DNA from: Vulcanimicrobiota bacterium
GTDB lineage: Bacteria > Vulcanimicrobiota > Vulcanimicrobiia > Vulcanimicrobiales > Vulcanimicrobiaceae
Assembly: GCA_030043675.1 (NCBI GenBank)
Contig: JASHXG010000072.1
Coordinates: forward strand, 1 to 7,928
DNA: 7,928 nucleotides
Reading direction: 5' to 3'
Part shown: piece after piece, positions 1 through 6,835 of the stretch
How positions within the stretch are numbered: position 1 is the first letter of the stretch
How the letters are laid out: every line of letters begins with the position of its first letter
The notes under the pieces: model-generated
The model's input: only the letters and a program-made list of their open reading frames with translations
Told to the model about the DNA's origin: nothing
The model's database searches: none
Translations under genes and position numbers: made by a program

Positions 1-1109
1 ACCAACCACCGTTCGGCCGGGCGCTGGGTCTCGCCGTCACGCTCCTCAGCGTCGCCTATCTCGCGAAGCCCGTGGCGGTGATCGCCCTCGCGCCGGTACT
101 CGGTCTCGTTTGGGAGCGCGCGCGCCGCCCCGGGCGTATGCCTTGGAGTGCAGTCGGGATTTTGCTCGCGGCTCCGCTGCTCGTACTTTGGCTCTACGAT
201 CGGCGCGTCGCCTCCTACGCGGAATGGCATTGGACCAGCGGGATCACGGAGCTTCACGTTCTTCCCGCGCTCGCGGCCGCGTTCGGCAGCGCCGGTGCCT
301 TCGCGGCAAAGATGTCGCAGTTCTGGCTTGTCGTCGGCATGCTGCGCGGAACGATGCTCGGGAATCTCTCCTTCTTGCTCGTCGTTGTGAGCTTTGGGGC
401 GCTGCCGTGGATCGCTGCGCGCAGCAAGGCGCTGCTCTGGGGATGGCTGCTTGGCGGCTTGGCCTACGTCTACGTCGTCGTGACCGTGGAGCGGGTCGAT
501 TACTACATGCTTCCGTTACTTCCGCTTTGCGCCTTGGCAATCGGCGGCGCGACTGCGCGCTTCGTAGCGGAGGTTCGACGCTCCGAGTTGGCTCCCACCG
601 CGCGTTATGCGTTGCTCGGCGTCGTTCCCTTCGTTGCTCTCGTGGCGCTGCTGCTGGTGCGCACTTCGATCGCGGCTTACTATGAGTACAACGAAGAGGC
701 GTATCTTAACGCGCGGTATCTCGATCGCACGCTCGACCCGAATGCCTTGGTCGTCATCGGTCACTACGGACCCGACGTTCAGTATTACATCGATCGCTTC
801 GGATGGGAGGAGGATCCCGCGTTATGGACGCCCTTCGATCAGCAGAGCGCCATCCGCAAAGGCGCGCGCTACTTCATCTCGATCGAGGACAACAGGCTGC
901 GCCGCAATCTCGACCTGTGCGCCTGGCTGGCCCGTTTCCCGTTGCGCACCACGGATATTGGTTGGCCGGTCTACGAAACCGATCCCACGAAAGTCGTGCC
1001 GGGCGCGCAGGCCTTCTGGCGCGCCTTTCGCACCGCCGACCGCGTCGGCAGGGGTCGCGCCTTCCTCGATGCCCATCGCATTTGCATGTTGTCGCTCAAG
1101 GCCCGATGA
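1..1109 (+). CDS. Membrane glycosyltransferase, GT39/ArnT-like, C-terminal part (5' truncated)
   Basis: The reading frame is open from base 3 without a stop, so the GTG at 72 is internal and the gene begins upstream of the window. About 368 residues are visible. They show a string of hydrophobic segments (around bases 9-110, 150-200, 300-400, 420-490, 500-560 and 600-680). A soluble C-terminal tail of roughly 140 residues follows, probably on the outer face of the membrane. The motif DYYMLPLLP at bases 498-524 resembles the segment found in polyprenyl-phosphate-dependent glycosyltransferases of the GT39/PMT/ArnT superfamily, which transfer sugars from lipid-linked donors. The N-terminal acidic catalytic residues of that family lie outside the window, so donor and acceptor cannot be told. 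The TGA stop (1107-1109) lies inside the end of the convergent DUF4239 gene. A different GT-C membrane glycosyltransferase remains possible. Confidence 0.68.
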   Translation, partial: QPPFGRALGLAVTLLSVAYLAKPVAVIALAPVLGLVWERARRPGRMPWSAVGILLAAPLLVLWLYDRRVASYAEWHWTSGITELHVLPALAAAFGSAGAFAAKMSQFWLVVGMLRGTMLGNLSFLLVVVSFGALPWIAARSKALLWGWLLGGLAYVYVVVTVERVDYYMLPLLPLCALAIGGATARFVAEVRRSELAPTARYALLGVVPFVALVALLLVRTSIAAYYEYNEEAYLNARYLDRTLDPNALVVIGHYGPDVQYYIDRFGWEEDPALWTPFDQQSAIRKGARYFISIEDNRLRRNLDLCAWLARFPLRTTDIGWPVYETDPTKVVPGAQAFWRAFRTADRVGRGRAFLDAHRICMLSLKAR

Positions 1110-1878
1110 TGTCGTAGTTTTCAACTGCCGCGCGAAAGGCGGCGGGTTGGACGGCGATGCTGCCGCGATAGGGGTAGTCCAGTGCAATAGTTAGAAAGAT
1201 CACCACGCCGATCAGGAAGCTAAGCGATCCTACCATGATCGCTTGCATGACGGTGTGGTGGAAGCCGAAGAGGTACGTGAATCCGATTGTCACCAATGCG
1301 CCGATGAGAAGCACCCACCAGATGATTCCGTTGATTCCTCTCGAGTCGACCGTAAGGCGCGCATCGCGATCGAGAAGCGCCGTGTCGACTGCGGTCAGCA
1401 TTTGCGCGTGGATGTTTTGCAGGCGCATCGAGGTGACGGAGAGCGACCGAATCGTACCGGCCGTGCGCTCCAGCAGCGGGCTGGGAAGCCGAAACTCTGC
1501 GCCGCTGCGCATCAGCGGCCACTCGACCGTGATGACCGATTCGGTATATTGGCGTACTTCCCGGCGCAGTTTCTCTCCCTCCGGAAAGGCTTCGCTATCG
1601 CGGTAGATCGTTGACAGCGCGCCGGCCTCATCGTACGTGCGCGCCTGCGCGACCTCAAACCGTTCCCAGACGCCGATCGCGATAAAAGCCAGCAGCACCG
1701 CGTAGATGACGCCGACCACGGCCAGAATGAAGCCGGCCAGGTCGTTGTGCGCGCTTCGAATCTCGCGCGAGGTGATCTTCGCAACGACGTAGCCGACGGC
1801 CAGCGACAGCAGAACAAAGCCGCCCACGATCACGACCGCAGCTACCGGCGTGGACAACGATTCAAGCCAGCCGACCAT
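1096..1878 (-). CDS. DUF4239 (bestrophin-like) four-helix membrane protein
   Basis: A 260-residue membrane protein with two N-terminal helices (about 12-33 and 47-70), a central soluble stretch of about 110 residues, and two C-terminal helices (about 184-204 and 211-233). Family-type features are the HND at 44-46 leading into VGVIYAVLLAF (55-65), an EA..L..IYR pattern (84-93) just after helix 2, and LDYPYRG (233-239) right after helix 4. These match DUF4239 proteins, which databases label bestrophin-like. The channel role is an annotation by similarity and has no proof here. The gene is last in the minus-strand run, 12 bases after the lipoprotein stop. Its ATG has only a weak upstream purine stretch, so translation may depend on coupling. 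Its TGA lies within the last 14 bases of the convergent glycosyltransferase gene. The family assignment is fairly sure; the function is unknown. Confidence 0.8.
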   Translation of the reverse strand: MVGWLESLSTPVAAVVIVGGFVLLSLAVGYVVAKITSREIRSAHNDLAGFILAVVGVIYAVLLAFIAIGVWERFEVAQARTYDEAGALSTIYRDSEAFPEGEKLRREVRQYTESVITVEWPLMRSGAEFRLPSPLLERTAGTIRSLSVTSMRLQNIHAQMLTAVDTALLDRDARLTVDSRGINGIIWWVLLIGALVTIGFTYLFGFHHTVMQAIMVGSLSFLIGVVIFLTIALDYPYRGSIAVQPAAFRAAVENYDIIGP

Positions 1879-1890
1879 AATACCGGAAAC

Positions 1891-2562
1891 CTAGGGCAGC
1901 GGAAGCAGCGAGCTGGTCCCGCCAGTTGCGGCCGATTGCGCGGGCGATTCGGGCACGCCGGAGGTGACCAGCTGGCGGTAGATGATGAGCCGATTCGTAT
2001 TCTTTACGATATCGAGCTGCAGCTCGTAACTTCGCTTGATCGCGGCGGTGAGATCGTCCGGGTCAAACGTATACCCGAACCGCTTGAGGCTGCGCAACAG
2101 CAGCGCGTTGGTCACATTGAGCTGCGCGAAAGCCCGCTGAATCTCCAGGCCGGTCGCGTGGAAGGTAGGATAGTTCGAGATGACGATTTCGCGCTTTAAC
2201 TTCGCTTGGTCGATCGTCGTCTTCAGCGCGGCTAAGCGCAGGCTTTCCGGGTCGACGGCGAGTCCGCCCTCGACGGTGCTCAACGCTTCATCGAAGGCGC
2301 CCTTGCCGTACTGCACTTGGGCCAATTCGGCTGCCGCCTGCACGAAACCCGCCCGCGCACGGCTGTTCCTCGGATCGACGCGTAACGCCAGGCGGTAGGC
2401 GAGCGCGGCGTCGTTGACGTTGCCGTGGGCGAGCGCCGTATCGCCCTGATGGACTCGTGTATTCACGATCCAGTTCTCGATCGAGCCTGCGCAGCCCGTC
2501 AGGAGCCACGCCGCGCTCAGCACGAGCAGAGCCCGCGCGAGCCGGGTTTTATAGATGAACAT
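1891..2562 (-). CDS. TPR-like lipoprotein of unknown function
   Basis: From the ATG at 2562 this gives 223 residues. The N-terminus is a classic lipoprotein signal: a short basic region (KTRLAR), a hydrophobic core, and the lipobox LTGC with the lipidated cysteine at residue 24. Residues +2/+3 are Ala-Gly, so there is no inner-membrane retention Asp. Two helical-hairpin repeats follow at about 40-69 and 80-106, each ending in the TPR-like pattern A(L)xVDPxN/ES. Residues 107-200 are probably helical and the last 20 are a low-complexity Ser/Gly/Pro tail. A TTG nine bases upstream (2571) is in frame, but ATG is preferred; no clear Shine-Dalgarno is seen for either. The start overlaps the last 14 bases of the amj-like gene, which implies translational coupling. 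TPR lipoproteins usually act as scaffolds at the envelope; a partner cannot be named from sequence. Confidence 0.8.
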   Translation of the reverse strand: MFIYKTRLARALLVLSAAWLLTGCAGSIENWIVNTRVHQGDTALAHGNVNDAALAYRLALRVDPRNSRARAGFVQAAAELAQVQYGKGAFDEALSTVEGGLAVDPESLRLAALKTTIDQAKLKREIVISNYPTFHATGLEIQRAFAQLNVTNALLLRSLKRFGYTFDPDDLTAAIKRSYELQLDIVKNTNRLIIYRQLVTSGVPESPAQSAATGGTSSLLPLP

Positions 2563-3454
2563 GTAGAGCAAAGCGTGCGACCACCTCGATAATCACCGCG
2601 GCCGGGTATAGAATCGCCTGAGAAAGCAGCGATCCGATAATGGCCGTCAGTGACAAGTAGAACACCATGGAGCGAACTTCCTCGACGCTGCGCTTGCCGT
2701 GAATGGCCTGGTCGGTGATGATCGCAGAGGTTGGGTCCACAAAGAGCGTAAAGGCGATAGTGCCGATCCCGTTCACGACGCCCGAGAGCCCGATCGCAGT
2801 CCCACGCACTTCGACATCGAGGACCGAGGCGAGGTACGATGACTGCACGCCGATCGCATAGACGCACATCACCACCGTATTGAAAATCAGCAGTCGCTTG
2901 GGAAGCACGCGCCAGTCGAAGCCGAGCAGCGTTGTTAACGGCGGGAGTCGCTGCGCGCGCAGGACGTTGACCATCACTCTGGGTGAAAGCAGTCGCACCA
3001 GCGAGTGCGGTACCGATCCCCGTGCCTCGAACGAATGCACGCCTCGCCGAAAGAGATAGGTGAACATCGGCAGGAAGAGCGCAAAGACGATCATCCCGAG
3101 CGAACCGGCAAACACGATGAGCCGAAGCTGCGTTTCGAGCGTGTGCTGCCACGCCGCGACGGCGACTGGATTGCCCTCGAGCTTCGCGACCGCGTTGGCG
3201 GCCTGATCCGAGAGCGGCCCCATAAAGAAGATCACAAACAGATTTGCCAGCCGCCCAGTCGTTACGAAAAGATTGAACAATGAAATCGAGGTCGCGATTC
3301 TTTTGGTTTGAACTCCGGCTAGCCGAGCCGCATACGCCCCAATCGTTACGCCCTGCACGATGAAGGTGATCAGCATAGCCCCAATGAGCTTTCCCGACCA
3401 CAAATGTGGAATCAGCGAACTTGCGAGCAGATAGTCTCCGAGCGAGCCTTTCAT
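2549..3454 (-). CDS. amj: Amj-family (DUF2837) lipid II flippase
   Basis: A 301-residue polytopic membrane protein that I assign to the Amj family. In Bacillus subtilis, Amj is an alternative to MurJ for moving lipid II across the membrane during peptidoglycan synthesis. Visible hallmarks are RLAGVQT (44-50) followed by SISLFN (56-61) and TGRLAN (66-71), GSVP (146-149) after the second hydrophobic block, and a C-terminal NGIGT...FVDP (238-241) segment with a last helix at about 270-293. About six hydrophobic segments are present and there is no MFS motif A, so a generic MFS label would be wrong. The ATG at 3454 gives roughly 20-25 residues ahead of the usual first helix. An in-frame ATG at residue 27 (3376), preceded by GGGG, is an alternative start. 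The gene sits 14 bases after the M16 peptidase stop and overlaps the lipoprotein start. The assignment rests on remembered family motifs, not a search. Confidence 0.78.
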   Translation of the reverse strand: MKGSLGDYLLASSLIPHLWSGKLIGAMLITFIVQGVTIGAYAARLAGVQTKRIATSISLFNLFVTTGRLANLFVIFFMGPLSDQAANAVAKLEGNPVAVAAWQHTLETQLRLIVFAGSLGMIVFALFLPMFTYLFRRGVHSFEARGSVPHSLVRLLSPRVMVNVLRAQRLPPLTTLLGFDWRVLPKRLLIFNTVVMCVYAIGVQSSYLASVLDVEVRGTAIGLSGVVNGIGTIAFTLFVDPTSAIITDQAIHGKRSVEEVRSMVFYLSLTAIIGSLLSQAILYPAAVIIEVVARFALHVHL

Positions 3455-3468
3455 AGGAAGGCTACATG

Positions 3469-4725
3469 CTAGGCTGCGTGACGATTAAAGGCGATCGACC
3501 TTTCGTCGACCGGCCCGATGATGCAGAGTCCCAAATTCGCGTCAATCAGGAGCTCGCGCGCCAGTTGCTGGACGTCGCCGGCCGTCACGGCGTCGATCCG
3601 CTGTTCGATCTCCTCGTGGCTGACGTGCCGGCCGAGGGCGAACTCGTTGCGGCCAAGCCGAATCATCCGGCTCGAGCTCGACTCGAGCGACAGCGTCAGG
3701 TTGCCTTTGATGTGTTCCTTGGCCAGCTGGAACTCGGCCGCGTCGACCTCGGTGTTACGTATGCGCTCGAACTGCTCGACGATCACGTCGATGCACGCCT
3801 GCACGTTTTCCGGAGACGTACCGGCATAGACGCCGAAAAGCCCGGCTGCGCGATACGCCGCTTGGAACGAGTAAACGCTATAAACCAGACCCCGCTGCTC
3901 GCGAATCTCCTGGAAGAGCCGGCTCGACATGCCTCCCCCCAGAATCGTATCGAGCAGCGAGAGCGCGTAACGGCGGTCGTCCCGCACGTCGATGCCGCGC
4001 GTTCCCACCACGACGTAGGCCTGCTCGCTATCCTTATACTGGATGTGCGCCCCCGGGGTCGTCGCGGGCCGCTCCGCTTGCGGCAGCTCGCAGGCGCCCT
4101 CGAACGACGCGAACTGTTCGCACACCAGCTCGACGAAGGCGTCGTGATCGACGTTTCCGGCCGCCGCGACGACGACCGAATTGGGCGCGTAGTGGGCTCG
4201 CATGTGGCTGCGCAAATCGTCGGGCGTCATCCGGACGATCGTGTCCGCAAAGCCGATCGTCGGCTCGCCCAGGTTCGATCCGCTCCACATGGTTTGAAGG
4301 AAGACGTCATGAATGAGCTCGTCGGGCGAGTCTTCGTACATCTTGATCTCTTCCAACACGACCTTCTGCTCCTTGCTCAACTCCGCCGGGTCGAAGGCCG
4401 AGTGCACGAACATGTCGGTCAGCACGTCTAATGCCAGCGGGACGTGCCGGTCGATAACTTTTGCGTAGTAGCAGGTCGTCTCTTTATCGGTGAAGGCGTT
4501 CAAGTTGCCGCCGACGCCGTCCATCGTTTCGGCGATCTGCCGCGCGGTTCGGCGCTGCGTTCCCTTAAAGAGCATGTGTTCGACGAGATGCGAGATGCCC
4601 CGGCGATCGTGCGTTTCGATCGACGAGCCCACGTCAGCCCAGATTCCGACCGTTGCCGAGCGTACGCCCGGCATCGCTTCGGTCAAGATGCGCAGGCCGC
4701 TGGGAAGCGTCGTCTTCCGGTACAC
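3469..4725 (-). CDS. M16 family zinc peptidase (YmxG/MlpA-type, processing-peptidase-like)
   Basis: A 418-residue single-chain M16B-type peptidase, the length usual for bacterial YmxG/MlpA proteins. The inverted zinc motif HxxEH is intact as HLVEH (46-50), followed by MLFKGT. The third zinc ligand is expected in the VVLEEIKMYEDSP segment, most likely Glu126. The second domain contains GGGMSSRLFQEI (263-274) and RGLVYSVYS (278-286), which carries the Arg/Tyr pair characteristic of active M16 enzymes. No signal peptide is seen, so it is probably cytoplasmic. All catalytic residues are present, so it is predicted to be active on short or unfolded peptides; the substrate is unknown. The start is a GTG (4725-4723) sharing one base with the upstream gene's TAG stop, and a strong AGGGAGG ribosome site seven bases upstream supports it. 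Family assignment is very sure. Confidence 0.95.
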   Translation of the reverse strand: MYRKTTLPSGLRILTEAMPGVRSATVGIWADVGSSIETHDRRGISHLVEHMLFKGTQRRTARQIAETMDGVGGNLNAFTDKETTCYYAKVIDRHVPLALDVLTDMFVHSAFDPAELSKEQKVVLEEIKMYEDSPDELIHDVFLQTMWSGSNLGEPTIGFADTIVRMTPDDLRSHMRAHYAPNSVVVAAAGNVDHDAFVELVCEQFASFEGACELPQAERPATTPGAHIQYKDSEQAYVVVGTRGIDVRDDRRYALSLLDTILGGGMSSRLFQEIREQRGLVYSVYSFQAAYRAAGLFGVYAGTSPENVQACIDVIVEQFERIRNTEVDAAEFQLAKEHIKGNLTLSLESSSSRMIRLGRNEFALGRHVSHEEIEQRIDAVTAGDVQQLARELLIDANLGLCIIGPVDERSIAFNRHAA

Positions 4726-5270
4726 TAGTGCGCCTCCCTGAAGGCGGTGCGCGCCCAGTCGTCATCCCAAAAGACACCGTCGCTGCTCTGCGCGGCACGC
4801 GCTTGGATCGATGCGGGCGTCTCGCCGCGCCGGACGGAGATGCTGAACACGGTGCGCGAGGTTGGTTTCGCCAAGTCGCCGCTGACGATCACGCCCTTTC
4901 CGACGCTGATTGGGACGCTCGCCCAGGCGTCGATCTCCTCGGCGGCCGGTGCGGCCGCAAACGACCGGTCGATCAGCGTAATGACTTCGCTCACGAACTG
5001 CTCCCGCGTGATTGGCTGATGAAACTTGACGCCCCAAATTCGAATGCCGACGATCAAGTGGCCGTTCAGCTCGTTGGCCGATATCTGACTCACCTCGGCC
5101 GCCCACCGCGTGCCGAACACCGTCTGGCCGATTCGAACCGCAATGTCGCGCCGGTTGCCGACGGCGCGCGCGGCGGCATCCAGATCGGCGACGCTCGGCG
5201 CGTACGCGCGCGCCGCGCCACAGACCGAACCGATCCCCAAGAGCAGCGCCGTCAGCGCGCGCCGGGACAC
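4725..5270 (-). CDS. Small exported protein of unknown function
   Basis: I do not recognise this protein. From the GTG at 5270 it has 181 residues: a short basic start (SRR), a hydrophobic core (ALTALLLGIGSV) and a signal-peptidase-I-like site near AARA or AYA. The mature protein of about 155 residues has no membrane segment and no cysteine. Its only cysteine is inside the signal peptide and is not in a lipobox. The mature part alternates strands and helices, for example GHLIVGIRIWGVKF followed by an acidic helix. The start is uncertain. A TTG at 5294 and an ATG at 5342 are in frame, and the ATG has a fair GAGG site six bases upstream but would overlap proS by 65 bases. GTG 5270 starts 7 bases after the proS stop and gives a compact signal peptide. 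The gene ends in TAG overlapping the M16 start by one base, so the two are coupled. Confidence 0.72.
   Translation of the reverse strand: MSRRALTALLLGIGSVCGAARAYAPSVADLDAAARAVGNRRDIAVRIGQTVFGTRWAAEVSQISANELNGHLIVGIRIWGVKFHQPITREQFVSEVITLIDRSFAAAPAAEEIDAWASVPISVGKGVIVSGDLAKPTSRTVFSISVRRGETPASIQARAAQSSDGVFWDDDWARTAFREAH
4733..4739 (-). promoter_or_regulatory. Strong ribosome binding site for the M16 peptidase
   Basis: Read on the minus strand this is AGGGAGG, a near-perfect Shine-Dalgarno, seven bases before the GTG at 4725-4723. It lies inside the last codons of the upstream exported-protein gene. It fixes the peptidase start at GTG and supports re-initiation by ribosomes finishing at the TAG that overlaps the start. 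Confidence 0.8.
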
Positions 5271-5277
5271 CAGTCTC

Positions 5278-6738
5278 TTAATACGACTGCGCAAAGTAAG
5301 CCCTAACTTTAGCCGGTTCTCCGCACACAACGCAGGTCGCATTCGCTCCCTCGAGCGGTCGCAGCACGCGGGTCGTTGCGGAGGTCTCGGCCTTCACGAG
5401 CGCCTCGCACTCGGCGCGCTCGCACCAAGCAATGTCGACCATTCCGGCGCGGTCCTTGCACAACTTGAAGAACTCGGCGCGGTCCTGCACGACGTACGTA
5501 TGAGATTCAAGGAAGGCTTTGGCTTGCGCGTACAGCGAGGTCTGGATGTCGCTGAGCAACTCGGGCAGAACCTCTGCCAGGCTGTCCAGCGCGACCGTCC
5601 TTCGCTGTTCCTTGTCGCTCTTGTCGCGATCGCGACGGGCTAGTGTGGCCGTGGCCGCGTCGACGTCGCGGGGGCCGATCTCGATGCGGACCGGCACGCC
5701 ACGCAGATCCCATTCGCTGTACTTCCAGCCCGGCTGTTCCTCGCGCGTGTCGACGCGCACCCGGAAGCCGGCCTGGCGGAGGCGTTGAGCCGCAGTCGTG
5801 CAGACCTCGATCGCGCGGTCGTCCCCCGAGCGAACGATCGGCACGAAGACGGCTTCGATCGGCGCCATCTTCGGCGGTATGCGCAGGCCGCGATCGTCGC
5901 CGTGGACCATGATGAGTCCGCCGAGCATGCGCCATGACACACCCCAGGAGGTCGTGTATGCGTGCTTGATTTGTTGGTCGGCGTCGACGAACGTAATGTC
6001 GTAAGCGCGCGCAAAGTTTTGGCCAAGGTCGTGCGACGTTCCCGATTGCAGGGCTCTCCCGTCGGGCATGAGCGCCTCGATCGCGAAGGTCTCGACCGCT
6101 CCGGGAAAGCGTTCGCCGGCGCTCTTACGGCCGGCGTAGACCGGAACGGCTGCGACGTTCTCGGCAAAATCGCGATAGAGCTCGAGAATGCGCAGCGTCT
6201 CGTCGCGCCCTTCTTCGGCCGTGGCGTGCGCCGTATGCCCCTCCTGCCAGAGAAACTCCATCGTTCGCAGGAACGGACGTGTCGCTTTCTCCCAACGTAC
6301 CACGTTCGCCCATTGATTGATCAGAATCGGCAGGTCGCGATAGGACTCGATCCACTGCGCGTACATCGTGCCGATGATCACTTCGGAGGTCGGACGGATC
6401 GCCAGGCGTTCGCTGAGCGTTTCGCTGCCGCCCTGCGTAACCCAGGCAACCTCCGGAGCGAAGCCTTCCACATGCTCGGCCTCTTTGAGCAGCAAGCTCT
6501 CGGGAATCAGCAGCGGAAAGTAGGCGTTCTCGTGACCGGTCGCCTTGAAGCGCGCATCGAGGTGTGTCCGAAGATTCTCCCACAGCCCAAAGCCGTACGG
6601 CCGCAGCACGACGCATCCGCGGACGGGCGAATACGAGACGAGTTCGGCCTTGAGGCAAGCGGCCGTGTACCACGCGGAGAGGTCGGCCGCCTTCGGAGGA
6701 ATCTCCTTAACGACAACCGGAGCCAAAGCTTCGGACAT
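5278..6738 (-). CDS. proS: Prolyl-tRNA synthetase, archaeal/eukaryotic type
   Basis: Charges tRNA-Pro with proline in the cytoplasm. The 486-residue protein is of the short type lacking the bacterial INS editing domain, like the Thermus thermophilus enzyme. Class II landmarks are in order: motif 1 region around 57-79, RPTSE (115-119), motif 2 with RWE (148-150) and FLRTMEF (156-162), the proline-site GTSHDLGQNF (233-242), and motif 3 with HGDDRGLR (279-286). The anticodon-binding domain follows (about 295-400). The C-terminal domain has a CX4C (439/444) and a CX2C (469/472) zinc site and ends in SY, the terminal tyrosine typical of this type. The ATG at 6738 is chosen because MSEALAP leads directly into the conserved fold. 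A GTG at 6831 would add 31 residues unlike the family and would nearly touch the divergent MFS start. It is the first gene of the minus-strand run. Confidence 0.97.
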   Translation of the reverse strand: MSEALAPVVVKEIPPKAADLSAWYTAACLKAELVSYSPVRGCVVLRPYGFGLWENLRTHLDARFKATGHENAYFPLLIPESLLLKEAEHVEGFAPEVAWVTQGGSETLSERLAIRPTSEVIIGTMYAQWIESYRDLPILINQWANVVRWEKATRPFLRTMEFLWQEGHTAHATAEEGRDETLRILELYRDFAENVAAVPVYAGRKSAGERFPGAVETFAIEALMPDGRALQSGTSHDLGQNFARAYDITFVDADQQIKHAYTTSWGVSWRMLGGLIMVHGDDRGLRIPPKMAPIEAVFVPIVRSGDDRAIEVCTTAAQRLRQAGFRVRVDTREEQPGWKYSEWDLRGVPVRIEIGPRDVDAATATLARRDRDKSDKEQRRTVALDSLAEVLPELLSDIQTSLYAQAKAFLESHTYVVQDRAEFFKLCKDRAGMVDIAWCERAECEALVKAETSATTRVLRPLEGANATCVVCGEPAKVRAYFAQSY

Positions 6739-6835
6739 GACCGGCCCCGCTTCGCGCGTGATGCCGAAACGGCCTTCGTGGGCGAGCGCATGAGTTGGGA
6801 ATACCAATGCCGCATAGCACCGAGTGGCCACTGGA
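6739..6835. promoter_or_regulatory. Divergent spacer between proS and the MFS gene, presumed to hold both promoters
   Basis: These 97 bases separate the starts of two genes pointing away from each other, so the promoters for the proS run and for the MFS gene are expected here. I could not pick convincing -10/-35 pairs on either strand. The stretch contains a 10-base perfect palindrome (AGTGGCCACT, 6823-6832), but such palindromes are expected by chance at this length. There is no sign of a T-box-like leader, since the spacer is too short for one. Confidence 0.4.

Noticed and set aside
2517..3401. Minus-strand open frame (294 codons) overlapping the amj-like gene
   Set aside because: It is a shifted shadow of the flippase frame, with Arg/Ser-rich sequence and none of the membrane segments.
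2549..3454. Calling this gene an MFS transporter
   Set aside because: It is too short, has about six hydrophobic segments and no motif A; the Amj-like pattern fits better.
3466..4431. Plus-strand open frame (321 codons) opposite the M16 peptidase
   Set aside because: Its Arg/Asp/Val-rich composition is what the complement of this coding frame gives; the real peptidase with all catalytic motifs lies on the other strand.
6823..6832. Palindrome AGTGGCCACT as an operator in the divergent spacer
   Set aside because: A 10-base perfect palindrome is expected several times by chance in 8 kb, and no second copy or half-site was noticed nearby.
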